Positions 47,213 through 57,318 are shown, counted from the first letter of the stretch. The stretch is DNA of 64,000 nucleotides from Lactobacillus sp. (GCF_014803895.1 NZ_JAAVAU010000031.1:1-64000); one strand, 5' to 3'. A program made the numbers and translations. Notes: generated from the letters alone by a model not told the origin.

Positions 47213-49153
47213 TTACCAAATTACAACTCGTTTTTCTGGATCAAGCCACATACCATCTCCAGGCTTTACATCAAATGCCTTGTAGAATTCTTCTTGGCAT
47301 TGAGATTGAACGTTAGCTCTTTCTGGACCAGGAGCGTGAACATCAGTTGCAACTTGGGTCTTGATCGAAGCAGGTAATTGCTTATTAGCCCAAATGCGAG
47401 CGAAGTTTTCAAACAACTTCTTCATGTCGCCACCTTCACCCTTATTAGCTTCAACAGCAGCAGTTAAACCACCTTGATCAGCAATATTTTCAGAAACAAT
47501 TTGTTTACCATTTAAAGTTACAGGGCCATATTCAATACCATTGAACAAGTCAATTTCAGCTTGGGTACGCTTCTTAAATTCAGCAAAATCTTCATCAGTC
47601 CACCAGTTGGTCATATTACCAAATTCATCGAACAATGCACCGTTATTATCAAAAGCATGAGAAATCTCATGAGCGATAACAGTACCAATACCACCGTAAT
47701 TTTCTGCACGGTCTTGATCAACATCATAGAATGGTTTTTGTAAAATTGCAGCTGGGAAAGTGATGTCGTTTCTTTGTGGATCGTAGCAAGCGTTAACTAA
47801 GTTAGCAGGCATTAACCAGACAGTCCGATCAACTGGTTTAGTTAGTTTTTCAAGCTGATATTTCACGCTTTCAATGGCAGCCTTACTTTCAATTTCATAA
47901 AGACTTTCAGAAGGATCTACTTCAATTCTATCGTAAATTTCTTCAATCTTATCTGGATAACCAATCTTCAAAATTAAAGCACGAAGCTTAACAATAGCTT
48001 TCTTCTTAGTATCTTCAGATAACCACTCATTATCCTTAATGCGCTGCTCATAAACATCGATCATCTTGTGAATCATGTCTTCAACGTCAGCCTTCGCCTT
48101 TTCACCAAAGTAAGTTTGTCCGTAGTAAGCACCCACAACTTCACTCATTAGGCCATCAGCTAAACGATAAGCTTGCTTAATACCACTTGATAATTCAGGT
48201 TGGCCAGAAAGAGCTTGATTAAACGGAAAAGCAGCTTCACGGAAATCTTGTGAAAGGTAAGCAGCAACACCGTTAATAAACTTCACCATCATCCAACCTT
48301 TAACATCATCAAAGTTGTCTTGGTTAAGTAATTCTTCTGCATGTTCTAAGAAACGTGGTTCAGTAACAATAATTCGATCTGGTTTTTCACCAAATAGAGC
48401 AAGTAAGAATTTATCAACATCAAAACTCTTAAAGTGAGACTCAAAATCAGTAATCTTATATGGATTATAAGTACTTGGATAATCGGCCCATTCTTCTGCT
48501 GATTTAACAACCTTAGTTAACTTCTTATCAAAACTCAAAGCACCTTCAACATAATGCTTTGCTTCTTTCTCACTAATACCTGCCATTTGTAAAAGATTTA
48601 CTGATTGCTTTTCTAAAACAGAAAGCAAGTCAGCTGCAGCCGGAGTTTCATAAGTAGTAGTATCTGGCAAGAATACACTTGGACCACCAAAGTACGCAAC
48701 GTTGACCTTAGTATTCTTCATATCAGCATCAACGTCAATAACAAATGGTAAGCTGAAGCCTTCCTTGTAAAAATCTCCAGCCTTACTAGAAAAATCTGAG
48801 AAATCCTTTAAGTTAGTAATCTTAGCTAAGTCAGCCTTGATTGGTTCTGCACCTTCGGCATTTCTTTTATCAAAATTTTTAGCAACCTTGTAAAGATCAA
48901 CAGCCTTCTTAAAGTTAGGAACATTTGGTAATTCTTTTTTTCCATCAGCAAAATCTGCAAAATCTTGCATTAGTTCTTTTTCAATATTAAGTGCAATACT
49001 ATCAAAACTTGCAATACGTGAGCGATCTGAGGGAATTTCTGTCTTTTCTAACCAGTCAGAGTTCACTGCTAAGTATAAATTATCTTGGGGACGTGCATTA
49101 ACATCAGGTGTAAGTATATTACCCGCACCCCCGCGTACATTAATTCGATTCAT
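47213..49153 (-). CDS. pepO: neutral endopeptidase PepO (M13)
   Basis: 646 residues from ATG 49153 (MNRINVRGG), with an AAGGAGG site; the frame to 49249 is not supported. No signal peptide, so it is cytosolic. Zinc ligands are present: HEISH (VIAHEISHAF, about 490-499) and ENIADQGG (about 546) with the Glu and Asp; the C-terminus VVIW is typical. It degrades oligopeptides taken up by Opp. Monocistronic. Confidence 0.96.
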   Translation of the reverse strand: MNRINVRGGAGNILTPDVNARPQDNLYLAVNSDWLEKTEIPSDRSRIASFDSIALNIEKELMQDFADFADGKKELPNVPNFKKAVDLYKVAKNFDKRNAEGAEPIKADLAKITNLKDFSDFSSKAGDFYKEGFSLPFVIDVDADMKNTKVNVAYFGGPSVFLPDTTTYETPAAADLLSVLEKQSVNLLQMAGISEKEAKHYVEGALSFDKKLTKVVKSAEEWADYPSTYNPYKITDFESHFKSFDVDKFLLALFGEKPDRIIVTEPRFLEHAEELLNQDNFDDVKGWMMVKFINGVAAYLSQDFREAAFPFNQALSGQPELSSGIKQAYRLADGLMSEVVGAYYGQTYFGEKAKADVEDMIHKMIDVYEQRIKDNEWLSEDTKKKAIVKLRALILKIGYPDKIEEIYDRIEVDPSESLYEIESKAAIESVKYQLEKLTKPVDRTVWLMPANLVNACYDPQRNDITFPAAILQKPFYDVDQDRAENYGGIGTVIAHEISHAFDNNGALFDEFGNMTNWWTDEDFAEFKKRTQAEIDLFNGIEYGPVTLNGKQIVSENIADQGGLTAAVEANKGEGGDMKKLFENFARIWANKQLPASIKTQVATDVHAPGPERANVQSQCQEEFYKAFDVKPGDGMWLDPEKRVVIW

Positions 49154-49265
49154 TAACCTAATTCCTCCTTGTGAAGTAAATATTAATATCTTTTGTGTAA
49201 ATGATACCATTCTTAAATTTATTAGTCTAATTTTAAGAAAAAGTATCATAACCCAACTTTTAGTC

Positions 49266-50483
49266 TTACCTAAATATCTTTAATTGCTTTTTTAATCTTG
49301 CATGAAGTGGTACAAGCATCACAATCATTAAAAATATTCCTATAGCAGCCACAATAAAGAAATTAATATAGCCAAATTTATCAATTACCAACCCACCAAA
49401 TAATGGACCAAAAGCACGTCCAATCGCAGAAGTCGATAAGGTCATCCCTTGATACTTACCTTTACTAGAATCTGGTGACAAATCATTAACATAAGCTGGC
49501 ATTGCTGGCATTGCTGTTGCCTCACCAAGGGTTAAAGTCACCATGGAGAAAACAAAGTGTGGATAATCTTTAGCAAAAATCAACGTAATAAATGATATTG
49601 CAAACATTGTTACTCCAAAGATAACTTGATGAAAAAGAGTTTTAAATAAATTAGGAAATTTTCCTAATATTGCTTGTACAATTACAATAATTCCAGCATT
49701 AATAGTCCAAAGTAAACTATACAAATGAAATGGAATACCCAAAGATACCATGTAAACCGATAAATTTGATTCCCAGTTCATATACATCAACCAAATTACA
49801 GCAAGAGTAATAAAGAAACCTATCGACAATTTCATATTAGCTGCTGGCATCGGCTCAAACTTAGTAGCTTTACCCGCATTTTTTTCTTGTAGACGTTCCT
49901 TATGAAATTGAATAATCGGACGATAATTAAAAATCGCATTTACACAAACAATTACAAATAAAATCCCCGCTATTACAAATAGCATTGCAACTGAGTAATC
50001 ATACAAGTAACCAACCACCAATGTTCCAATTACTACACCCAAATTTTGAGCAAAGTAAATCATATTGAAAACATAGCGACCTTGTTTTGACTTTAAACTA
50101 GTGGCAATCGAGTTAATCAAAGCACCATTCCATCCGCCGAGGAAGCCAGTTAAAGTCATCCATAGCCAGTAAATTGGCCAAGTATGGTTCGCTGCCATAC
50201 CAAATAAAACCAGTGCATCTAGCCCAGCTCCAGCCGTAATTAAATAATATGGATTAAATTTGTCATAACACCAACCTGCCACAAATGACCCTAGCATATT
50301 AGCTAAGCAATTAAATAGCAAGACTATCCCAATCATTGCCAATGAAACATGAAGTTGCTTATTTAAATATACTGATGTAAGTGGCCATATAAAGCTTGAT
50401 CCAATCCAGGTTAACAACTCTCCTAACAAGAGCCAATGTAACTTGATCTCATCATTTGGTTGTTCCCCATGTTGCGTTTTCAT
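49266..50483 (-). CDS. MFS transporter, 12-helix
   Basis: 405 residues with about 12 helices. The motif A equivalent is FVAGWCYDKFNP (about 69-80), and the C half has a second one, FGGLVIDKFGYIN. Probably a DHA1-like efflux or sugar transporter. The N-terminal residues (MKTQHGEQPNDEIKLHW) form a charged tail. It follows pepO's upstream region but is transcribed from its own start. Substrate unknown. Confidence 0.82.
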   Translation of the reverse strand: MKTQHGEQPNDEIKLHWLLLGELLTWIGSSFIWPLTSVYLNKQLHVSLAMIGIVLLFNCLANMLGSFVAGWCYDKFNPYYLITAGAGLDALVLFGMAANHTWPIYWLWMTLTGFLGGWNGALINSIATSLKSKQGRYVFNMIYFAQNLGVVIGTLVVGYLYDYSVAMLFVIAGILFVIVCVNAIFNYRPIIQFHKERLQEKNAGKATKFEPMPAANMKLSIGFFITLAVIWLMYMNWESNLSVYMVSLGIPFHLYSLLWTINAGIIVIVQAILGKFPNLFKTLFHQVIFGVTMFAISFITLIFAKDYPHFVFSMVTLTLGEATAMPAMPAYVNDLSPDSSKGKYQGMTLSTSAIGRAFGPLFGGLVIDKFGYINFFIVAAIGIFLMIVMLVPLHARLKKQLKIFR

Positions 50484-50582
50484 CTTTTCACCTCAAATAA
50501 ATTTTTCTAGTAATTAATTCTAAGTCTAACAAGAAAAACATACTTTTGCACGAATAGCGTAGAGGTTCTTTTTCTTCATACA

Positions 50583-50614
50583 AAAAGGCTCACCAGATTT
50601 CTCTAGTGAGCCTT
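50583..50614 (-). terminator. terminator of the D-Asp ligase/AsnB operon
   Basis: AAGGCTCAC pairs with GTGAGCCTT over a 12-base loop, T run on the minus strand. Confidence 0.85.
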
Positions 50615-50623
50615 AATTAATAG

Positions 50624-51952
50624 CTAAATTTGATTTTCATGGTTTTCTTGTTCACCATCAGCAACTGCTTGTTTTTCAATTTTAGCAACTTCTTGTTCAA
50701 AGTACTGCCCCTTATTTACTTGGTAATACTTCTTATAACGCGCTTTATAATTATGGAACATATAGTGCATTAATAACCAACGCTTAAGTCCTCTATCTTT
50801 ATCGTAAAATACAGTAGTACCGTAATGACCTTCCTTGATTAATTTTTCAGCTAATCTCTTAGAAGGATTATCAAATGCATATTCCTTAAAGACTTTTACA
50901 GGAACGCCCAACCACAAGATGTAATCAGAACCATTCTTGTTACCATAAACAACTTCCTTATCCTTTAAGCTATCATTTACGTAGTCTTCAACATACCATT
51001 TAGCCAAATTGTAACCATTTAAAGTTACATAGAAACTTGAACGACCTTGACGCAAGTTAATTTCGAAGAACTTATACTCTCCATCACGTTGATCATACTT
51101 GATATCAAAGTTAGCCATCCCCACGTAGTTAATTTTTTCAAGGAATGATTGCACCGTATTATAAAGTTTTTGACTATATGCTGGTAGGATTGCCATATAG
51201 TTACCAATTGATTGAGGAGTTGGATCTTCAAGTAATGGATGACCTAAACACATCATTTTAACCTTATGATTCTTATCAACGTAAGCATTAAGTACTCGCA
51301 TATTAGAATCATCACCAGGAATAAAGTCTTGTAAAATTAAGTCTTCTTTATAACCATTAGTGTAAATCTTACCAACAATATCAACAAGTTCAGCTTCATC
51401 ATGAATGGTAAAAGCTTTTTTTCGACCTTCAAATTGAACATCAAGCCAAGAAACAGGATCTTCTGGTTTTAATTCAACTGGAAAATCAAATGGAATATTC
51501 AAATAGTTATCTGCCTTATAATCATCCATAGTAATAATTTTAGTTTTAGGATATGGCAAACCATACTTTTCAGCGATTTCGTAGAAACCTTCCTTAGAAA
51601 TCAGCTTTTCAAGCATATCATATTGAATATATGGAACAACAAAAGTATCCTTTAATTCATCTTTATGCTTGGCAAGTAACTCAGCATAACCATCACCACA
51701 AGCAATCAAGATAACTGGTTCTTCATGATTCTTGTATTCTTCAATTTTTTGCTTCATAACATTCATAAAGCCGGGATCTTCAGCAAAGCCCTCATGCACT
51801 TCTACATCAACAATCTTTGAGTAACGTGTGGCTGCTAAATGACTAGCTGCCCATGCTTGTACCTTGATTCCATAGGCTTCATTAAATGAACGAGCCATAC
51901 CATAGACATTAATGTCACTCCCGAGCAATATTGGCGTAAATTTAGGTTGCAA
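50624..51952 (-). CDS. ATP-grasp ligase, D-aspartate ligase (Aslfm/AslA) type
   Basis: 442 residues. Pre-ATP-grasp domain (about 1-120, PILLGSDINVYGMARSFNE), then an ATP-grasp core with the phosphate loop (FPVELKPEDPVSW, about 155), the KYDQRDGEYKFFEINLRQGRSSFY block (about 288-312) with the Mg-binding Glu/Asn. Length and surrounding gene match D-Asp ligases that add D-Asp to the epsilon-amino group of Lys in peptidoglycan precursors. It lies 24 bp after the AsnB/AsnH gene, same operon. Assignment inferred from family plus context; substrate not proven. Confidence 0.78.
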   Translation of the reverse strand: MQPKFTPILLGSDINVYGMARSFNEAYGIKVQAWAASHLAATRYSKIVDVEVHEGFAEDPGFMNVMKQKIEEYKNHEEPVILIACGDGYAELLAKHKDELKDTFVVPYIQYDMLEKLISKEGFYEIAEKYGLPYPKTKIITMDDYKADNYLNIPFDFPVELKPEDPVSWLDVQFEGRKKAFTIHDEAELVDIVGKIYTNGYKEDLILQDFIPGDDSNMRVLNAYVDKNHKVKMMCLGHPLLEDPTPQSIGNYMAILPAYSQKLYNTVQSFLEKINYVGMANFDIKYDQRDGEYKFFEINLRQGRSSFYVTLNGYNLAKWYVEDYVNDSLKDKEVVYGNKNGSDYILWLGVPVKVFKEYAFDNPSKRLAEKLIKEGHYGTTVFYDKDRGLKRWLLMHYMFHNYKARYKKYYQVNKGQYFEQEVAKIEKQAVADGEQENHENQI

Positions 51953-51976
51953 AATTAGTACTTCCTTTTCTTAATT

Positions 51977-53926
51977 TTAAACTAGCTTACCGCTAGCAAT
52001 TAACTTAGCTACTTCTGGTTGAACATGTTGATAGTTCTTTACAGTATTTTCGTAGTCTACAAAGAAAAGTTTATACCAAACTAAGAATGTGTAAATAGCC
52101 CAAATTTGTCGACGAGCAGAACCATCACCCTTGTAGTTATCGTCAAGTAATTTGATAATCTTTTCTTGATCAAAAATTTCATTAACAAAATCTTCAGTAA
52201 AGAGCTCTCTAACTTGCTTGTAAAAACGTGGTTCTTTTAACCATTGCTTGATTGGAGTTGGGAATCCTAACTTAGGACGCTTAGCCCATTCTTCTGGCAA
52301 AACATTTTCAGAAGCTTTTCTTAAAGCATACTTAGTATCATGACGGTTAACTAAATACTTAGTAGGAATTGAGTTAGCTAGTTCAGCAATCTTCTTATCA
52401 AGATATGGCACCCGAAGTTCAAGTGAGTGAGCCATTGAAATCTTATCAGCCTTTTGTTCAATATCATTTAACATAAAGTGATGCAAATCGATGTATTGCA
52501 TTTGCTTAACTTCATCAAGGTTCTTTACCTTCTTAAAGTCTTCTTGGTAGTTACCATTCACAGTTAAGTCATTTTGATATTCTTTTTGTAAAATGCCATT
52601 AGCATCTTTTGAAGTAAAGATAGTTGGGTAATCCATATCATAGATGACTGATTGACCAACATAGAATTCACTAGGTTCAGCTAAATTAGTGTACATATGA
52701 ACCTTACCTGGGAAGTTAGGCATCTTTTTGATTCTATGCGCAAGTTTAACGCGACTATTCTTAGGTAATTTCTTAAGTCCAGCAGTAAAGACCTTAATAA
52801 CATCATTGTGGGTATGCATACCATAGTTAACATAACCAGCAAATAATTCATCAGCCCCTTCACCAGATAAAGCAACAGTAACGTGCTTTCTAGCTAATTT
52901 ACATAAGTACCATAAAGGAATAATTGATGGGTTAGCATCAGGTTCATCCATATGATATTGCATTTCTGGGAAGTCACGCATTGCTTCATCGGCATCAACT
53001 TTATCACTAAAGAACTTCCAACCATTAATATCGGAAAGAGCCTTAGCCTTGGAAGCTTCATCATAAGTTGCATCATCAAATGAAATAGAGAATACATCTT
53101 CTGGATCTAACAAACTAGTTAAGAAACTTGAGTCAACACCTTCAGACAAGAACGCACCAACTGGTACATCAGCGTTACGATATAAATCAACAGTTTCCTT
53201 TAAGTCCTCGTTGATTTTCTTAACAGTATCTTCAAAACTTAATGAATTTTGAACATATTCTGCATCCCAGTACTTATGGGTCTTCATTTTGCCATCTTTA
53301 TATTCGAACCAGTGACCTGCTGGAAAACGATATACACCTTTAAAGAAAGTTTCCTTTAAATCATTGTATTGGTTCATCAAGTATGGCTTCACAGCTTCTT
53401 TATTTAATTTTTTATCAAAACCAGGGAACTCTAAGAAACTCTTTAACTCAGAACCTACAATTAACTTACCATTGTGGTCTGAATAGTACATAGGCTTAAT
53501 ACCAAAGAAATCACGTGCCCCGTAAAGTGTCTTCTTATTATCATCCCAAATAAGAAAGGCAAACATCCCTCTTACACGCTTCAAAATACCATCCATACCC
53601 CATTCTTCGTAACCATGGAGCAATACTTCAGTATCTGCCTTAGTGGTAAAAGTGTGGCCTTTTTCAATTAATTCTTCACGTAATGGTTTAAAGTTATAAA
53701 TTTCACCATTAAAAATAATTGCACGAGTTTTATCTTCGTTAAAGATAGGTTGTGACCCACCGCGTAAGTCAATAATTGACAATCTTCTAAAACCAAGAGC
53801 TACTTCATCATTAGTATATTTACCTTCAGAAGATGGACCACGGTGTTTAATAGCGTCCATCATTCCTTGGATTGCATGATCCTTATCTTTTAATTCTGGA
53901 TCAAAAAAAGCACATATTCCGCACAT
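51977..53926 (-). CDS. asnB: glutamine-dependent asparagine synthase, AsnB/AsnH type
   Basis: 649 residues. Cys2 (MCGICAFF) is the N-terminal glutaminase nucleophile, with R and N/D around GFRRLSIIDLRGG. The synthetase domain has the pyrophosphate loop as FLSEGVDSSFL (about 259-269; usual S-G-G-V/L-D-S-S). AsnH-type enzymes amidate the D-Asp of peptidoglycan cross-bridges in lactococci and lactobacilli, and coupling with the ATP-grasp ligase gene supports that role over free asparagine synthesis. The start is unambiguous because Cys2 must follow Met. Confidence 0.88.
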   Translation of the reverse strand: MCGICAFFDPELKDKDHAIQGMMDAIKHRGPSSEGKYTNDEVALGFRRLSIIDLRGGSQPIFNEDKTRAIIFNGEIYNFKPLREELIEKGHTFTTKADTEVLLHGYEEWGMDGILKRVRGMFAFLIWDDNKKTLYGARDFFGIKPMYYSDHNGKLIVGSELKSFLEFPGFDKKLNKEAVKPYLMNQYNDLKETFFKGVYRFPAGHWFEYKDGKMKTHKYWDAEYVQNSLSFEDTVKKINEDLKETVDLYRNADVPVGAFLSEGVDSSFLTSLLDPEDVFSISFDDATYDEASKAKALSDINGWKFFSDKVDADEAMRDFPEMQYHMDEPDANPSIIPLWYLCKLARKHVTVALSGEGADELFAGYVNYGMHTHNDVIKVFTAGLKKLPKNSRVKLAHRIKKMPNFPGKVHMYTNLAEPSEFYVGQSVIYDMDYPTIFTSKDANGILQKEYQNDLTVNGNYQEDFKKVKNLDEVKQMQYIDLHHFMLNDIEQKADKISMAHSLELRVPYLDKKIAELANSIPTKYLVNRHDTKYALRKASENVLPEEWAKRPKLGFPTPIKQWLKEPRFYKQVRELFTEDFVNEIFDQEKIIKLLDDNYKGDGSARRQIWAIYTFLVWYKLFFVDYENTVKNYQHVQPEVAKLIASGKLV

Positions 53927-53999
53927 AAATTTTATTCACCTCAAAAATAAATCAATAGATTTTAATTATATGTTATTTTCTAATAAAAACAAGTAATGA

Positions 54000-55400
54000 C
54001 TAGATTCTATATATACGACGCTTAGAAGTTGCACCATAACCAAAAATTTGCATTAAGTGTCGCTTGGTATCAACATTAACGACATAACCTGCATATTCAC
54101 TCGGCATGTCATAGCGTCGATTCCAACGTTTATTATATCTCGTAGTTAGAGCATGATTAGGTCCCATTAATGCTGAACAATTAAATAGGATATATTGAAT
54201 TCCATTAATTCTAAACTGATCTTCAATGTGTCGATGTCCGCAGAAATAAGCAATAATTTTAGCATTTTTAATTTTAGTAAAATCAAAATCATTAGCTAAC
54301 ATAAATTGTGCTGGAACATCATGAGAGTTAAGGTATCCTTTTTCTCTTTGATTAAAAGCAACTAGTAATTCATGGAGTGAACGACCATTATACTTCAACG
54401 CATTGTTACCATGATGTGTAATTGGACTACCGTGACTCATAAAGATAATCTGTTTATCACTAGAATTCTCTAAAATTTCAATTATTTCCTGCATTTGATC
54501 TTCTCGAATTGCTAAAGCAATCTTAGAATCATATTTCTTTTGTCCCTTTTCATTTAAAGTATAAGGAACATCAGAAGTATTGACAGTGATCACTCTCACA
54601 TCACCTTTATCAAAGTAAACTACTCCATGGGTTCGAGAAATATAATTAGCCCCACGTTGAGCATACATTGCAGGCCACATTATATCTTCAAATTCATTTT
54701 CAGGAAAACTTGCTTTTAAATTATGATGCTCATCGAACTTATCATTGTCATCATGATTACCCTTGATAATCGCAAAATTAATCTTATCAGTTTTAAAGGC
54801 TCTACTCAGAGAAAATAGCTCTTGCTCACTAATTAAGCCAGCATCGGAACCATCAATCCAATCACCTAAATGAGCCTTTAAATCAAGAACATTTTTTTCT
54901 TCTAGATAATTGAATTCCTTTACATGGCGCAAACCATTGAGCCCATAAAAATCAGTTGAGTCAGTATCTTTATAATGAGTATCTGTTAAAACACCAATAT
55001 TAACCGTATCTGGACGAGTGTGGCGATTAATTCGTTCAATCACTGTATCCAAATATTGCTCTACGATATAACGACGACCAGTTTTTTTATTAATAAACGC
55101 GCGATAACGATTTAATTTTTTGTCATATTTACGTACATATTCTGGTGCCAAATCACTCGCATCAACTGATCGAAGTGCTTGATGAAGTGTGCCCTCATCA
55201 TCTTTATAGACAATTAGTTCATATTCTCTGCCATAAGGAGTCTCTTGTTCAGGACCCACTTGATACTGTCCCACAGTCATATATTTTTGCAAGGCATCAA
55301 ACGATTTCTCATCTTTTTGACGTGTAATTTTTTTAACTGCTCCAGAAAACTTATCGATCATTCCGTTAGTTTTTTTGATAATGTTCATAAAATTGCGCAC
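54000..55400 (-). CDS. calcineurin-like metallophosphoesterase
   Basis: About 466 residues (GTG 55400, or ATG 55388 as MNIIKK). N-terminal part (about 1-140) is Lys/Arg/Tyr-rich with no known fold; then a metallophosphoesterase core with GVLTDTHYKD (about 155-164), LGDWIDG (about 196), KGNHDD (about 226), MSHGSP (about 322) and CGHRHIED (about 395). It ends with a basic YGATSKRRIYRI. No signal peptide. It stands 73 bp upstream of asnB, same strand, so could be in the same unit. Substrate unknown. Confidence 0.85.
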   Translation of the reverse strand: MRNFMNIIKKTNGMIDKFSGAVKKITRQKDEKSFDALQKYMTVGQYQVGPEQETPYGREYELIVYKDDEGTLHQALRSVDASDLAPEYVRKYDKKLNRYRAFINKKTGRRYIVEQYLDTVIERINRHTRPDTVNIGVLTDTHYKDTDSTDFYGLNGLRHVKEFNYLEEKNVLDLKAHLGDWIDGSDAGLISEQELFSLSRAFKTDKINFAIIKGNHDDNDKFDEHHNLKASFPENEFEDIMWPAMYAQRGANYISRTHGVVYFDKGDVRVITVNTSDVPYTLNEKGQKKYDSKIALAIREDQMQEIIEILENSSDKQIIFMSHGSPITHHGNNALKYNGRSLHELLVAFNQREKGYLNSHDVPAQFMLANDFDFTKIKNAKIIAYFCGHRHIEDQFRINGIQYILFNCSALMGPNHALTTRYNKRWNRRYDMPSEYAGYVVNVDTKRHLMQIFGYGATSKRRIYRI

Positions 55401-55413
55401 TTCTACTTTTATA

Positions 55414-55436
55414 TAAAAAAAGGCCTTAACGGCCTC
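55414..55436 (-). terminator. terminator of the 160-residue unknown protein gene
   Basis: AGGCC GTTAA GGCCT followed by T7 on the minus strand. Confidence 0.75.
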
Positions 55437-55441
55437 AGGTA

Positions 55442-55924
55442 TTAATTATTTGCCAAAGCGTTAGCTGCTAAACCTAAAGATAATACCGCATCTTTTGATA
55501 AAATTTTCTTCAATTCAGCTGGGGCAATTGCCTTAACAGCACCAATAACCTTCAAACTATAAAGCAATACATCATAATCACCACTGCGATTATAGATACC
55601 ATCTTCAAATGGATCTTCGTGGTTATATGTAAAATTAATTTCATCTTTATCCACGTAACCATCAACGTGATTAGTTAAAATACGGTCAGTTAATGATGTT
55701 AAAGGTTCATCCAAATGAAGTAAAGTTAACTTCCCATCAGATTCGCTATTATAATATTCATCTTGAGTCATTGAGAAATATTCTTGAATCGGTTTATTTA
55801 AAACACCTAGACTATCAATTTCTGCATAAACTTTTGAAGTATTAAGGTCTTGTTGACCACTTATGATTTTGTCCTTAGATAAAGCTAAATCATCGGCCAA
55901 GTTCATGGTTGTTAAATTATCCAT
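55442..55924 (-). CDS. cytosolic protein of unknown function
   Basis: 160 residues from ATG 55924 (MDNLTTMNL), with an AAGGAGG site; a longer start at 55945 is not supported. It is acidic, with a helix-rich middle (EEPLTSLTDRILTNHVDGY-like) and a C-terminal Ala/Leu-rich helix (LKKILSKDAVLSLGLAANALA). No domain recognised. Its own terminator follows and the metallophosphoesterase gene starts beyond it. Confidence 0.6.
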   Translation of the reverse strand: MDNLTTMNLADDLALSKDKIISGQQDLNTSKVYAEIDSLGVLNKPIQEYFSMTQDEYYNSESDGKLTLLHLDEPLTSLTDRILTNHVDGYVDKDEINFTYNHEDPFEDGIYNRSGDYDVLLYSLKVIGAVKAIAPAELKKILSKDAVLSLGLAANALANN

Positions 55925-56044
55925 TTTTTCCTCCTTGAAATACAATGCCTATTATAACAAAAATAGTGCATTATGCCCTTTTTTCTCCCTCTATTTAATA
56001 GGAAGTTAAAGAAATTGCAATACTTTTAGCTTATTTTTCACAAG

Positions 56045-56076
56045 AAAAAGCCAGCAAGTTTTTAAACTTACTGGCT
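56045..56076 (-). terminator. padR terminator
   Basis: GCCAGCAAGT and ACTTACTGGC with a loop of TTTTAA and one G-T pair, T run on the minus strand. Confidence 0.8.
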
Positions 56077-56082
56077 CAAAAT

Positions 56083-56610
56083 CTATTTTAAAGACCTTAG
56101 CCACTCAATTTGACCCTTTAGCCGAGCCATTGCTCGTTTCAGAATCAAATAATGACCAAAGTTTTGATCTTGTTTTTCTTTATTTGGAAAAACATTTTTT
56201 TCACGTTGTTTTAAATGTAAAAATTGTTTTTCTAATAAAGCCAACTCCTCATTGACCATTACCTTGATACGTGAATCATGAGGATCATTAATAAAAAACA
56301 TTTTTAAAGAAAACAAATCTTGATTAACTGGTAACTCCGTTAAAGGTTGATTAATCCAATTCTCTAACTTTTTCTCACCAATAGCTGTTAAATAATAATG
56401 AATTTCTTTTTCATTATTTTCTGCATGCTTACTAGTAATCCAGTCATCTTGTTGCATCTTCTTCAATTCTGGATAAACTTGGCTGTGAGCAGCTTTCCAA
56501 AATTCACCGATTTCATTGGTAAATTGATACGTGATTGACTTCCCTGTAAAACCTGGATTTTGTTTTAAAATTCCGAGAATAATATAAGGAAGAATGCGTT
56601 TTTTAGGCAT
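56083..56610 (-). CDS. padR: PadR-family transcriptional regulator
   Basis: 175 residues. N-terminal winged helix (about 6-85; ILPYIILGILKQNPGFTGKSITYQF and AHSQVYPELKKMQQDDWI are the PadR signature pieces), C-terminal coiled-coil dimerisation helix (about 110-175). PadR represses phenolic acid decarboxylase genes and is released by phenolic acids. It follows the decarboxylase gene by 50 bp in the same strand, as one operon. Confidence 0.93.
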   Translation of the reverse strand: MPKKRILPYIILGILKQNPGFTGKSITYQFTNEIGEFWKAAHSQVYPELKKMQQDDWITSKHAENNEKEIHYYLTAIGEKKLENWINQPLTELPVNQDLFSLKMFFINDPHDSRIKVMVNEELALLEKQFLHLKQREKNVFPNKEKQDQNFGHYLILKRAMARLKGQIEWLRSLK

Positions 56611-56660
56611 AAAATCTTCTTTTCTACTTTTGATAGTTTTATTCTACCAAAAAGAAAGAA

Positions 56661-57239
56661 CTATTTTTCAAGATATTTATGACCATCTTTCTTGATGATG
56701 TGGTAATTTTCATCGTAGTAGTTACCATTTCTAATATCATCAGTCATGCCTTCATATGGAGCTTCTGCGATTACTTCGTCATTATCAACCCCTGCATCAC
56801 CAATGTAAGTAATTTTAGCAAATTCAGGTACAACCATCTTAGGATAAGTATCGTATTTTTCACGACTTTCATGCATCAAGTCAATGTGGTCATTTTGGTA
56901 ACAAACAGTAATTTCTGGATGATCTTGAACCCACTTTGGGAAGAAAATAGTACCATTCAACTTGTGTTCATTTGGTACAAAATCAAGTGCTACGTCAGTA
57001 CCAGTTGGTTCAGTCCAAGCAATCTTGTAAATACCATCAGTCAAAAGATCAATATGAGCTTCTTGATCTTTTACCCAGCGACCAGCAACCATACCACCGT
57101 GAATACGATAATCAACAGTGTGGTCATTCTTTGCGTACCATTCGTATTCCCAACCATTATCGTAAGTGTATACAAAGTGAGTTCCAATGAAGTCATCTAA
57201 AGTCTTGAACTTTTTATCCATTTTATTTAACTCTGCCAT
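56661..57239 (-). CDS. padC: phenolic acid decarboxylase
   Basis: 192 residues. Lipocalin-like beta-barrel family: [19 protein letters not shown] (about 17-36), [12 protein letters not shown] (about 45-56), [17 protein letters not shown] and [10 protein letters not shown]. It has the Tyr and Glu of the active site ([18 protein letters not shown]). It removes CO2 from ferulic, p-coumaric and caffeic acids to vinylphenols and detoxifies them. Followed by padR in one operon. The ATG has an AAGGAA site. Confidence 0.95.
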   Translation of the reverse strand: MAELNKMDKKFKTLDDFIGTHFVYTYDNGWEYEWYAKNDHTVDYRIHGGMVAGRWVKDQEAHIDLLTDGIYKIAWTEPTGTDVALDFVPNEHKLNGTIFFPKWVQDHPEITVCYQNDHIDLMHESREKYDTYPKMVVPEFAKITYIGDAGVDNDEVIAEAPYEGMTDDIRNGNYYDENYHIIKKDGHKYLEK

Positions 57240-57260
57240 TTATATTTCCTTCTTTCATTT

Positions 57261-57302
57261 ATGTCAATTTCGACATAAACTATTGTATGTCGTTATTTAC
57301 AT
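57261..57302. promoter_or_regulatory. two PadR-type operators over the decarboxylase promoter
   Basis: ATGT-N8-ACAT occurs twice: 57261-57276 and 57287-57302, 26 bp apart. The promoter on the minus strand is TTGATT (57310-57305), 17 bp, TACAAT (57287-57282). The second operator fills the -35/-10 spacer and the first lies over the transcription start region. This dyad is that described for PadR-controlled decarboxylases in related lactic acid bacteria. Confidence 0.8.
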
Positions 57303-57318
57303 AAAATCAAGTTAAAAA

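Noticed and set aside
56661..57239. plus-strand 173-codon frame opposite the phenolic acid decarboxylase
   Set aside because: Antisense shadow; the minus-strand gene has a complete family signature and good ribosome site.
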